This document shows positions 25,001 through 32,958 of a stretch of 35,716 nucleotides of DNA, one piece after another. Under the pieces are notes generated by a model that was not told the DNA's origin, ran no database searches, and saw nothing but the letters and a program-made list of their open reading frames with translations. This DNA comes from an uncultured Alphaproteobacteria bacterium (GTDB lineage: Bacteria; Pseudomonadota; Alphaproteobacteria; HIMB59): the NCBI GenBank assembly GCA_902521485.1, contig CABYRQ010000013.1, positions 1 through 35,716 of the forward strand, read 5' to 3'. The position numbers and the translations under genes were made by a program. Positions within the stretch are counted from its first letter, which is position 1. Each line of letters opens with the position of its first letter.

Positions 25001-28000
25001 CCTGTCGTACCTGTCGATCCGTCTGATGCAGAAACAGATGCATCTTCATTAACAGAATTTGTGTTATTCGTTGCGGATGGATCTCTATTTCCTGAGGTTC
25101 CACCAGTAATAGTAATTTCAAGTTCTGCTGTAGTAGTAGCGTCGCCATCAGAAATTGTATAGACGAATGTGTCAGTAGTTGTAGCCCCATCATCAAGTCC
25201 AGAAATATCAGAATTTGCGGTGTAGGTATAAGAACCGTCTGCACCAATAACTAATGTTCCTTTGTCTCCAGCTACACTAGTTCCATTACTGTTATATGTA
25301 CTGCTCGAACTTACAGCGGAGTTTGAACCGCCAGTCTTCTTTTTAATTTGTGTAACAGTAATAGTATCCCCATCAGGGTCACTGTCATCGTTCAACACAT
25401 CGTTTTGAGATCCTGTTTTCGTGACGCTTTGTCCTTCATTTGTACTATCAGTGTCATCTACTGCAACAGGGGTATCATTACCACCGTTTACTGTAATTGT
25501 TAGTGTGGCAGTGTCCTCAGCATTGTTGCTATCTTTGATTGTATAGGTAAATTCATCTACTCCTGTCTCAGTAGAGTCTAAGGCATTTGCTGCAGTTTGA
25601 TCTGCAGTGTAAGTATAAGATCCATCAGCACCAATTTTAAGAGTTCCAAAAGTTCCTGTTACAGTTGTAAAATTACTATTGTAAGTACTGCTTGCGTTCA
25701 CATCAGAATTTGTACTAGTGCTATGTTTGATTTTTGTGACTGTAATTGTGTCGTCATCATCAGGATCACTATCATCGTTTAGTACATCGTTCTGAGAGCC
25801 TGTTTTAGTTACTGTTTCATTTTCATTCACAGTGTCTGTATCGTCTACTGCATCAGGAGTGTCATTAATACCGGTAACTGTAATAGTAATATTTGCTTGT
25901 GCTGTTCCCCCATTGCCATCTGATACTTCATAAACAAAAATATCCGTAACCTGATCGCTCGCATCCAAGTCGTCTGCTAAAGATTGATCAGCCGTGTAAG
26001 TATATGATCCATCAGCGCCGATGACTAATGTTCCATAAGTTCCAGTGACGCTAGTTCCATTACTATTGGTAGTTCCTGAGGATACATTTGAGAAATTTCC
26101 ACCATTCTTTTTTATTTTTGAAACTGAAAGAGTGTCTCCTTCCGGATCAGTATCATTTGTTAATACATCTCCTGTCGTACCTGTCGATCCGTCTGATGCA
26201 GAAACAGATGCATCTTCATTAACAGAATTTGTGTTATTCGTTGCGGAAGGGCTCTCATTATCTTGACCTAAGAGAGTAATTGATAAAGTGCCCGTAGTTG
26301 TTGCAGTTCCATCGCTTAAAGTATAGGTAAAACTATCAGTTAGTGTTTCACCATCATCAAAACCGGAAATGCTGTCGTTAGCAACATATTTATAAGAGCC
26401 ATCTGATCCAATTGTAAGTGTGCCATACAAACCAGAAACTGATGTGCCAGCACTACTGCCAGTACCATTATATGTGCTGTTTGAACTGATGCTACTGTTA
26501 GTACCCGCGGTTGTCTCTTTTATGAGTGTTATCGAAAGAGTGTCGCTATCAGGGTCACTGTCTTTATGTGAACTTGAACTTGTGTCCATAAGATCTCCAG
26601 AATGTTCCTCATCTGCATCAAAACTTCCAGAAACATTAGCATTAGTGCCATTTGCAACTGTTAAAGTCTCACCCTCATCAATCACACCCACATCATTTTG
26701 TGCGGTTGGAGCGTTATTTATACCTGTAACAGTAATTACTAAATTTGCAGTGGCAGTGCCCCCTTGGGTATCAGTAATTGTATAGACAAATGTATCTGTG
26801 CCTTCAATTCCATCAGCCAATGAGTCTGCATTATTTGCGTTATAAGTATAAGAACCGTCTGCTCCAATTGTAAGAACACCATATGTACCTGTAACAGATG
26901 TTCCGTTAGCATTAGTGGTACTTGAACTAACAGTGGAGTTTGAGGCAGCACCATATTTCTTAATATGGGTAACAGTAAATGTGTCGTCATCATCGGGATC
27001 ACTATCATCATTCATTACATCGTCTTGAGATTCAGATTTTGATACACTCTGATCTGCAGTAACAGTATCCGTGTCATTCACTGCAACAGGGTCGTCATTA
27101 ACACCAGTTACTGTGATAACTAAATCTGCAGTGTCAGTTGCACCATGATCATCTGTAATGGTGTAAACAAAAGTATCTGGTGCTGTGTCATTAGCATCTA
27201 AATCATCTGCAGCGTCTTGATCAGCGGTATAAGTGTAGGAACCATCTGCACCGATGACTAATGTTCCATATGTTCCGGTTACTGAAGTGCCATTGCTATT
27301 ATTAGTCCCTGAACTAACAGCCGAGTCTGTTCCACCATCTTTTTTTTTAATGTGTGTTACGCTGAATGAATCGCTTTCTGGATCGCTATCGTCATTTAAG
27401 ACGTCATCTTGAGAAGCTGTTTTAGTTACAGCAGCGTCTTCATTTACAGAATCAGTGTCATTAACTGCAGTTACAGAATTACTGTTAGCAGTAAAAACCC
27501 TGATAGTATCGCCGTGTTTTCCAGAGTTATTAAAGCCAACGTATAATGTGTTGGAGTCTGTGTCGACTCCAAACCAGTCATTTTTATATTTTTGGCCACT
27601 ACTTAGAACGGGTTTTGAATTTATTGTAATATCAGTTCCCCAATTTGTTTTCAGTCTTTCAGTACTAAAAGCATTTCTGTTGCTGTTACCATGTTGGCTA
27701 ATTGTATGGTACGTGGCGTTATCTTTATCTACTGCTGCATACTCGATAATATTCTCCATGTTGAACCAAATACCTTTAATTTCACCGTCAAATGTAATTG
27801 ATCTCACAGCATTTCTTCCAGAATTTTCAGTAGCCATAACTAAATAAACATTTAATGGGGCAGCTTGAGTTGCAGTGACAGAGGTTGTGTTTGATGAGAT
27901 ATCAGGTCCATTAGTGTCTACACCACTATTACTTTCCTCAAAATAACCGGTAATATTTTGTTTATAAAATGCAAAAGTACCAGTTGTTAGATTTTCTCTC

Positions 28001-28815
28001 TCCAAAGCGATGACATATGGTTTATGTCCATCTGTGTGATCGTTTGCGTTAGAAGCTGTGTTCTCAGCATTTTGACCTGCTCTTAAATTAGTTCCAGTCT
28101 CAACAACGAAACCACTACTTGACGAGACACCTGCTAAAGATACAAGATTAGAGTCATAATGGTTTACTTCTAAACTTTTGGCCTCAATAATTCCTTTTTC
28201 TACTTCTAATAACCAATCACCGTCTTTACCAGTGATATCATCAGAAGCTGCGATATCTGCTTGAGTGATATTTCCAATTTGTTGTATAAGCAGCTTTCCT
28301 TGATCGCCTTGTGCCAGGTTACAACCATAGAACAACAAGTCACCGTCTTGAGTTAAGGAAGATCCAATAGACTGAAGTGTTGTGCTAAAAGAATTAATCG
28401 TTTCGGAATTTAATATTGAATTTCCAAGTAATACCTGACCAGTACTTGCGTGTCCTATTATATGTACTGCATCGATGTCACTTTGATCTTGCAAAATACT
28501 TTGCATTTTTGCAAAGCCGTTTTCATTGGAGTCAATTAAATAGATAGATTTTGTGTCATCGATGGAGTTAATGATTGTTTGATAATCATCAACACCCTTG
28601 TCTATGAAGACAATTTCTTTTCTCGAGTCATTGTTGTGTGTAATCGCTTTTAAGCTAGTTGGAAGATCACTTTCGCTAAGAGAGTTGTTTTGAATTTGGT
28701 CTTCGACAGCTTCAATGGCTTCACTAGCAGCATAAACAGCAGCACCATCAAACATGATTCTCGGTTCCAGCATTTGAATGCTAAAATGTGGATAAGTTTT
28801 CTGTTTATCAGCCAC
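21988..28815 (-). CDS. Giant LEPR/DUF4347/VCBS-repeat surface protein, probable exported substrate
   Basis: This is a 2275-residue acidic protein starting GTG with GAGGAGAG seven bases upstream. The N-terminus has no Sec signal but carries the motif QMLEPRIMFDGA (residues 14-25) typical of LEPR-type giant exoproteins. Residues about 66-225 match DUF4347, with HIIGHAS (His118, His122) and FYGCNLAQG (Cys165). Residues about 231-448 have no domain I recognise. Residues 449-1893 are eleven VCBS/cadherin-like repeats of about 131 residues with calcium-type DDSDPDGD loops. A putative Ig domain (about 1899-1985, GLPSGLTV) and a cadherin-like domain with SLPSWIRVDPSTG (about 2090) follow, then a disordered acidic tail. 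There are no RTX nonapeptides. It is probably a calcium-stiffened adhesin or cell-surface fibre exported by the adjacent adaptors and TolC homologue. Confidence 0.88.
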   Translation of the reverse strand: MADKQKTYPHFSIQMLEPRIMFDGAAVYAASEAIEAVEDQIQNNSLSESDLPTSLKAITHNNDSRKEIVFIDKGVDDYQTIINSIDDTKSIYLIDSNENGFAKMQSILQDQSDIDAVHIIGHASTGQVLLGNSILNSETINSFSTTLQSIGSSLTQDGDLLFYGCNLAQGDQGKLLIQQIGNITQADIAASDDITGKDGDWLLEVEKGIIEAKSLEVNHYDSNLVSLAGVSSSSGFVVETGTNLRAGQNAENTASNANDHTDGHKPYVIALERENLTTGTFAFYKQNITGYFEESNSGVDTNGPDISSNTTSVTATQAAPLNVYLVMATENSGRNAVRSITFDGEIKGIWFNMENIIEYAAVDKDNATYHTISQHGNSNRNAFSTERLKTNWGTDITINSKPVLSSGQKYKNDWFGVDTDSNTLYVGFNNSGKHGDTIRVFTANSNSVTAVNDTDSVNEDAAVTKTASQDDVLNDDSDPESDSFSVTHIKKKDGGTDSAVSSGTNNSNGTSVTGTYGTLVIGADGSYTYTADQDAADDLDANDTAPDTFVYTITDDHGATDTADLVITVTGVNDDPVAVNDTDTVTADQSVSKSESQDDVMNDDSDPDDDDTFTVTHIKKYGAASNSTVSSSTTNANGTSVTGTYGVLTIGADGSYTYNANNADSLADGIEGTDTFVYTITDTQGGTATANLVITVTGINNAPTAQNDVGVIDEGETLTVANGTNANVSGSFDADEEHSGDLMDTSSSSHKDSDPDSDTLSITLIKETTAGTNSSISSNSTYNGTGSSAGTSVSGLYGTLTIGSDGSYKYVANDSISGFDDGETLTDSFTYTLSDGTATTTGTLSITLLGQDNESPSATNNTNSVNEDASVSASDGSTGTTGDVLTNDTDPEGDTLSVSKIKKNGGNFSNVSSGTTNSNGTSVTGTYGTLVIGADGSYTYTADQSLADDLDASDQVTDIFVYEVSDGNGGTAQANITITVTGINDTPDAVDDTDTVNENETVTKTGSQNDVLNDDSDPDDDDTITVTKIKHSTSTNSDVNASSTYNSNFTTVTGTFGTLKIGADGSYTYTADQTAANALDSTETGVDEFTYTIKDSNNAEDTATLTITVNGGNDTPVAVDDTDSTNEGQSVTKTGSQNDVLNDDSDPDGDTITVTQIKKKTGGSNSAVSSSSTYNSNGTSVAGDKGTLVIGADGSYTYTANSDISGLDDGATTTDTFVYTISDGDATTTAELEITITGGTSGNRDPSATNNTNSVNEDASVSASDGSTGTTGDVLTNDSDPDGDTLSVSKIKKNNGSFSNVSSGTTNSNGTSVTGTYGTLVIGADGSYTYTADQSAADDLDASDQVTDIFVYEVSDGNGGTAEANITITVTGVNDDPNAVNDTDSVNEDASVSKSGTGDDVMNDDSDPDDDDSFTVTQIKHNTGTNSDVSSGTTNSNGTSVTGEYGTLVIGADGSYTYTADQTKADDLDLNDNVTDTFVYTITDSQGGTATADLVITVTGVNDDPVAVNDTDSVNEDATVTKTTSQDDVMNDDSDPDDDDTFTVTQIKKNNGSNSNVASGSTYSSNGTSVTGEYGTLVIGADGSYTYTADQTKADNLDKDQTATDTFVYTITDSNNATATANLVITVTGVNDEPVGVNDTDSVNEDATVFKKPSEDDVLDDDTDLDTSSSLTVTNISHSNGNSGSVNSGTTYDGTGNQAGTTIIGTYGTLTIGADGSYTYTADQDAADNIADGSSEIDVFTYTVSDGTSTDTATITITVNGVNNEVSGTNDTGSVTDGNTLSIGNKSSGLLSNDTDSGSDADESANATVSAVRTGTEAGTGTSGTVGSSLKGTYGTLTLNSDGTYTYVADQDGADILTPDTTAIDYFTYTISNGTSTDTAQLALTVTGINDAPTSSTAPTFRGAENNRIVIQSKLFFDDPDPSTSTYGQLTYSFGGLPSGLTVNDAGRIRGRLPEGTYTFTVTATDGGNLSTQQTFTIIIGKPGKPGEAPTPPLIVKQKTLEAAIADKTVTFETPKVNDQIADLAVRGNLGSLVKEYSFNGGMKVIDVAVEDLNIDQSGRPGINENTLLGFAIGDDYRLNVKQYTGTLEDGSSLPSWIRVDPSTGQTIVQFPQNIYSIDVKVIAIDNDNSTREINVTLDRNSVSQDKALKRDLEPFIDRSAALKTEVTVDEKGQMLLNTQNNLEDESIINNTINPNDSDNNENQTPNTDDQSILNDIPTIPGEIDEVTSQDSIVLNSQNVESNEKLIKFATLQEQLDSHYEGHENYGDKLVKVSG
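24731..25077 (-). repeat. Near-identical direct repeat, copy in unit 7
   Basis: This stretch matches 25901-26247 at a constant offset of 1170 bases (three repeat units). By eye I count 13 mismatches in 347 positions and no gaps. Neighbouring units are far more diverged, so this pair was duplicated or gene-converted recently. Confidence 0.88.
25901..26247 (-). repeat. Near-identical direct repeat, copy in unit 4
   Basis: This is the partner of 24731-25077. Both encode the same variant N-terminal segment SATNNTNSVNEDASVSASDG and the STGTTGDVLTND loop, which no other unit carries. Confidence 0.88.
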
Positions 28816-28964
28816 TTATTTACTCTCCTCTTATCTTTCAGACCCAAAAATATACAATAAATTCAATGGATTTTCATTTAATTTGTAAAAATATATAAGA
28901 ATTTCTTAGTTGTTTTTTATCCACAATTATGAGATTTTATGCTGTTATTTTTGACGGGGAAAGA
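28816..28964. promoter_or_regulatory. Divergent promoter region of the putative secretion locus
   Basis: This 149-base region lies between the GTG of the giant protein gene and the chosen ATG of the TolC-like gene. On the plus strand TTTTCA (28871-28876) and TATAAG (28894-28899), spaced by 17 bases, are a weak promoter candidate. On the minus strand the ribosome site GAGGAGAG (28830-28823) is clear, but no strong promoter stands out. Sharing one control region would allow co-regulation of substrate and outer-membrane channel. Confidence 0.35.
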
Positions 28965-31376
28965 ATGGCTAATTATAAGGTTTTTGTTGTATTTATTGCT
29001 ACTATTTTCATTTGGGGGTGTTCAAAGACACCCATGCCAATTGTAAAAGAAGAAGTCCAGCTTTCATCCCAAAAGGATTTAGAGTATCTCAAACAAACAT
29101 CTGATGCTGCTCCTTTAGAAATTGATCTTTACCAGGCTATTGCTATCGCAATCAAAAATAATCGTGATTTACGATTGAATCTGATGGACTCCGCATTAAG
29201 TCTGGACCAAATAGATGTGGTCAAGTTTGATATGTTGCCGAAACTATCAGTCAACGCAGGTTATAAAGTTTTAGAAAAACACCCCGCTTCAACGAGTGTT
29301 AATATGGGTCCTGAAAAAGACAGCGATGGAAATGATATTACTAATACAGAAAATAAAGCTGCAGAAGCCATTGGCAATAGCCCCACATACACTCTCTCAC
29401 AACAAACACCCTCAAATTCATATGACATAGGTTTCACTTGGAATGCATTAGACTTTGGTTTGTCTTATGTCAGAGCAGGTCAGCAAGCTAATAAATATTT
29501 AATTTCAAAAGAGTTGGAACGTAAGGCAATTCATAATTTAACAAAAGAAGTCATTTATGCTTATTGGAAGACACTATCTGCAGACGAGCTATTAAGTCAA
29601 ATAAATCCTTTAATGGATAGAGTTAATGCTGCATTAGATGACTATGAATACATTGAAGAACTTTTAATTAGTTCGCCTATGGATGCTTTATTATACCAAA
29701 AAGAATTACTGGATGTTTTACAAATTTTAAATACACAGCGTCGAGCATTAATGGACTCGCGTGCGCAACTATCAAAACTAATGGGTCTATTACCAAATCA
29801 AGAATATATTTTAATCAAAACAGAACAGCCTCTAACGGAGTTAAATATGTCTTTAGAGGAGCAAGAAGAAGCAGCGTTATTTTCAAGACCAGAACTTTTA
29901 GAGGTTAGATATCAGGAAAAAATTACTGCTCAAGAAGCAAAGGCGTCAATGCTCTCATTATTTCCTTCACTTCAGTTTAACGCCACATGGACTTATGACT
30001 CTAACAAATATTTGTTAAACAAAGATAATGTAGAGTATGGTGCTGTTTTTGGCGCCAATTTATTGAATATTTTCCAAGCAAGTAACATAAATGACATTAA
30101 CCAAATTAATGAAAAACTTATCGAAGAACAAAGATTAGCTGTTTCAATGGCTGTTTTATCTCAAGTCCATATAGCTAATATCAACTATGCGCAAAGCCTT
30201 AGAGAATACAGTAACGCCAAACATTACCTCAGTGTTGCACAGAGAATTAATGATTTAATATCAAATGCTCAAAAAATTTCTCGATTTGGTGAGTTAGAAA
30301 TTATCAGAGAAGAAGCAAGTTTGCTTGTTTCTCGTTTGAGAAATGACATAGCTTATGCTGAATTACAATATAGCCTTGGAACTTTATATTCCTCTGTGGG
30401 GATGAACTTTACACCTGAAAATTTATCCCAGATTAGTGATAGAGATCTTGCAATTGCTTTAAAAGAAAATTTAAATCGATGGACAAAAAAATATAATTCG
30501 TTTGTATCTATACCATTAAATGAACAAAATCCTGTTCTTATTCAGTCAGCAAAAATAGCTGAAGAAAATGTGAATTTATCAAATTATGATTTCGTGGATT
30601 TTATATTTCAATTCGATGAGAAAACATTTTATTTAGAGGGTAGTGGCAAAACTAGATACAGTGTAAAGATGGCTAATGGGGATTCCTTACCGTCGTGGCT
30701 TGTATTCCTTCCTTCACAATATACTTTCGTTGCTAGTCCGCCATTTGCTATGGGATCGTTAGATTTAATAATTGAAGCAAGTAACGATATTACAAATATT
30801 TCTGATACATTTACACTTAGTTGGAATACAAATAATTTGCGCCCAAAAACTATTCCAGAAGAAAAAATTAATGAAGATCTATTAGATGAATTAAACGAGA
30901 TACTTGAAGCAAAACTTAAAAGTATCATAATCTTTAATGAGGAAGTAAATGAAGAACAGCTTGACTCTTTAATAGCAGCTCTCAATTTTAAGGAGCAACA
31001 AAATTTAGAGGACACTTCTGATATAATCCTCGACTCAAGTTTCATAATTAAATCTAAACCTAAACCTAATAAAAATGTTTTAATTGCTGCCCTTAATGAC
31101 AGTCTCGGAAGTCAAATTGAATCAATGACTTCTTATGATCCCAATCAATCAGCGTTTATTCAAATTGGTGCTTTTAAGAAAGAAAAAGTCTCAAAAATTG
31201 TTGCTGATGATGTAGCAAAAAAAATAGGTACGCGCGTGGAAGTTAGGCAAACATTAGTTTCAGATCCAGTAATGTACAGGATTTTAGTTGGGCCTGAACA
31301 TAAAGATCAAATTGTAAATGTTATTGCCGATATCATGGAACTAGGGATATCAGATTATTTTTTAACGCAAGGATAA
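28965..31376 (+). CDS. TolC-family outer-membrane lipoprotein with cadherin-like and SPOR domains
   Basis: I start at ATG 28965 (803 residues) because MANYKVFVVFIATIFIWGC is a lipoprotein signal with Cys19. An in-frame ATG at 28929 adds 12 residues. The lipobox IWGC is atypical at the Trp. Next comes a TolC-like helical channel region of about 450 residues (LYQAIAIAIKNNRDLRLNL, then a second half with SRPELLEVRYQEKITAQEAKA). A cadherin/Ig-like domain is encoded at about 30590-30835 (GDSLPSWLVF, MGSLDLIIEA). The C-terminus, encoded at about 31149-31373, is a SPOR domain (AFIQIGAFKKEKV, MYRILVGPE). TolC proteins form the exit duct of tripartite exporters, and SPOR domains bind denuded glycan strands at division sites. 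Divergent from the giant protein and adaptor genes, it is their likely outer-membrane partner. Confidence 0.85.
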   Translation: MANYKVFVVFIATIFIWGCSKTPMPIVKEEVQLSSQKDLEYLKQTSDAAPLEIDLYQAIAIAIKNNRDLRLNLMDSALSLDQIDVVKFDMLPKLSVNAGYKVLEKHPASTSVNMGPEKDSDGNDITNTENKAAEAIGNSPTYTLSQQTPSNSYDIGFTWNALDFGLSYVRAGQQANKYLISKELERKAIHNLTKEVIYAYWKTLSADELLSQINPLMDRVNAALDDYEYIEELLISSPMDALLYQKELLDVLQILNTQRRALMDSRAQLSKLMGLLPNQEYILIKTEQPLTELNMSLEEQEEAALFSRPELLEVRYQEKITAQEAKASMLSLFPSLQFNATWTYDSNKYLLNKDNVEYGAVFGANLLNIFQASNINDINQINEKLIEEQRLAVSMAVLSQVHIANINYAQSLREYSNAKHYLSVAQRINDLISNAQKISRFGELEIIREEASLLVSRLRNDIAYAELQYSLGTLYSSVGMNFTPENLSQISDRDLAIALKENLNRWTKKYNSFVSIPLNEQNPVLIQSAKIAEENVNLSNYDFVDFIFQFDEKTFYLEGSGKTRYSVKMANGDSLPSWLVFLPSQYTFVASPPFAMGSLDLIIEASNDITNISDTFTLSWNTNNLRPKTIPEEKINEDLLDELNEILEAKLKSIIIFNEEVNEEQLDSLIAALNFKEQQNLEDTSDIILDSSFIIKSKPKPNKNVLIAALNDSLGSQIESMTSYDPNQSAFIQIGAFKKEKVSKIVADDVAKKIGTRVEVRQTLVSDPVMYRILVGPEHKDQIVNVIADIMELGISDYFLTQG

Positions 31377-31384
31377 ATTGAAAA

Positions 31385-31771
31385 ATGAACGAAGATGAAG
31401 CGAAGAAAATTTTTAATTATCTTTTAAAAGATCATAATTTAGATAAATTTTTAGAATTTTGTACTAATGATATTAAATTTATATTGCATCCAAAGCATGT
31501 TGCAGCAGGGGAGTACGACAGAAAAAGTATTTATGACCTTTTTGCTCATCTTGCAAAATCTTTTCCCAATTGGAGTGAAGCCATTGATGAGGTTTTTCAT
31601 GATCAAGAAAAAAAAGTTTTTATTATTATTTCAAAAGGTAATTCTTCTACAATAACTGATATTTGGGATATCCAATTTGCCCATTATAATGATGATGGAA
31701 AAATATTCAGAGTAGAAGACCGGATAGACACTCTTCACCTTGCCGAAGGCAATGTAGGCCCTAGAATTTAA
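31385..31771 (+). CDS. NTF2/SnoaL-like small protein
   Basis: This 128-residue protein has the cone-shaped alpha+beta pattern of the NTF2-like/SnoaL superfamily: two N-terminal helices ([21 protein letters not shown]), [12 protein letters not shown], a helix with [14 protein letters not shown], then beta strands ending [16 protein letters not shown]. SnoaL-like proteins may be enzymes or ligand-binding proteins, and no substrate can be named. An AAGGA at the end of the TolC-like gene, 11 bases before the ATG, suggests co-transcription. Its last 11 bases overlap the end of argG on the other strand. Confidence 0.62.
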   Translation: MNEDEAKKIFNYLLKDHNLDKFLEFCTNDIKFILHPKHVAAGEYDRKSIYDLFAHLAKSFPNWSEAIDEVFHDQEKKVFIIISKGNSSTITDIWDIQFAHYNDDGKIFRVEDRIDTLHLAEGNVGPRI

Positions 31772-32954
31772 TTTTATTTTTTTTTAGCCTTAGTGCATTA
31801 AGTTTTATAAAACCCTCTGCGTCACGTTGATCGTAATTAGAACTTTCAAATGTTGCAAGATTTTCGTCATATAAGCTGTTCGGCGACTGTCTTCCAATAA
31901 CAATCACATTTCCTTTGTAAAGTGCAAGTTTTACCTCACCATTAACTCTTTTCTGAGTAGCATCAATTGCTTTTTGCATCATGACTCTCTCTGGAGCAAA
32001 CCAATATCCATTGTAAATTAATCTTGCATATTTGGGCATGAGTTCTTCTTTAGTAAATACCTCATCTCTATCAAGAGTTATGCTTTCCATTGCACGATGT
32101 GCTTTTAATAAAATTGTTCCACCTGGTGTCTCATAAACACCGCGTGATTTAATTCCTACATATCTATTCTCTACAATATCAACTCTTCCAATACCATTAA
32201 GGGAGCCTAATTTATTAAGTTTTTCTAATAAGTTAAAAGGTGAGAGTTTTTTTCCATTTATGGCAATTGGATCACCATTTTTAAATTGAATAGTTATCAC
32301 TATCTCTTTGTTTGGCGCTGACTGAGGGCTGTTTGAAATTCCAAAAACATTTTCAGGTGGTCTTTTCCAAGGGTCTTCAAGAATTTTTCCTTCAGCAGAT
32401 CGATGAAGAATATTTGCATCCACACTATATGGGGACTCCTTTTTATTGTGTTTCATGATAGGGATTTTGTTATTAGCTGCAAATTCCAACAGTTTAGTTC
32501 TTGATGATAAATCCCACTCTCTCCAAGGTGCGATCACTTTTATTTTAGGATCTAAGGCATAGTATGAAAATTCAAATCGTACTTGGTCATTTCCTTTACC
32601 AGTTGCCCCATGAGACACGGCATTGGCTTTTTCTTTTTTTGCAATTTCAATTTGTCTTTTAGCAATTAACGGCCGAGCAATTGATGTACCTAGAAGGTAC
32701 TCACCCTCGTAAATAGTATTACAACGAAACATGGGAAAAACATAATCTCGAACAAATTCTTCTTTTAAATTTTCTATATATATTTTCTTTGCGCCAAGTT
32801 TTTTTGCTTTAATTTTTGCTTCAGTTAATTCTGCGCCTTGACCAAGATCCGCTGCATAGGCGATGACATCTGCGTTATATTCGGTTTGCAGCCATTTCAG
32901 TATGACGCTTGTGTCCAATCCACCTGAGTAGGCTAAAACAATTTTATTTTTCAT
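31761..32954 (-). CDS. argG: Argininosuccinate synthase
   Basis: This 397-residue enzyme condenses citrulline and aspartate with ATP to argininosuccinate, the penultimate step of arginine synthesis. I use the ATG at 32954 ([17 protein letters not shown]), the conserved start; the open frame extends 16 codons further into the preceding gene. The PP-loop SGGLDTSV is at residues 10-17, [11 protein letters not shown] near 118, and later [11 protein letters not shown]. The sequence looks complete. It begins four bases after the stop of the IalB-like gene with no Shine-Dalgarno sequence, so coupled translation is likely. Confidence 0.96.
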   Translation of the reverse strand: MKNKIVLAYSGGLDTSVILKWLQTEYNADVIAYAADLGQGAELTEAKIKAKKLGAKKIYIENLKEEFVRDYVFPMFRCNTIYEGEYLLGTSIARPLIAKRQIEIAKKEKANAVSHGATGKGNDQVRFEFSYYALDPKIKVIAPWREWDLSSRTKLLEFAANNKIPIMKHNKKESPYSVDANILHRSAEGKILEDPWKRPPENVFGISNSPQSAPNKEIVITIQFKNGDPIAINGKKLSPFNLLEKLNKLGSLNGIGRVDIVENRYVGIKSRGVYETPGGTILLKAHRAMESITLDRDEVFTKEELMPKYARLIYNGYWFAPERVMMQKAIDATQKRVNGEVKLALYKGNVIVIGRQSPNSLYDENLATFESSNYDQRDAEGFIKLNALRLKKNKIKF

Positions 32955-32958
32955 TTTT

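Larger units (their letters stand above)
23137..27471 (-). repeat. Eleven tandem VCBS/cadherin-like repeat units in the giant gene
   Basis: Eleven units of about 380-420 bases encode the pattern: VNDTDSVNEDA, DDVLNDDSDPD, a variable loop, GTSVTGTYGTLVIGADGSYTY, TDTFVYTITD, VITVTGVNDDP. Repeats 3 and 11 are the most diverged and repeats 4 and 7 nearly identical. The antisense strand appears open in places only because of the repetitive codon use. Confidence 0.93.

Noticed and set aside
23137..27471. Regular repeats considered as a CRISPR array or satellite DNA
   Set aside because: Units are about 390 bases, in frame and protein-coding, with codon-level variation. There are no short identical repeats with unique spacers.
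22679..27847. Several plus-strand open frames of 60-130 codons inside the giant repeat gene
   Set aside because: They recur with the repeat units and encode repetitive Val/Ser/Pro-rich sequence. The minus-strand frame is continuous with clear domains.
21988..28815. Considered an RTX toxin or RTX adhesin
   Set aside because: The DxDxD-like loops belong to VCBS/cadherin-like repeats. I see no GGxGxDxxx nonapeptide blocks anywhere in the protein.
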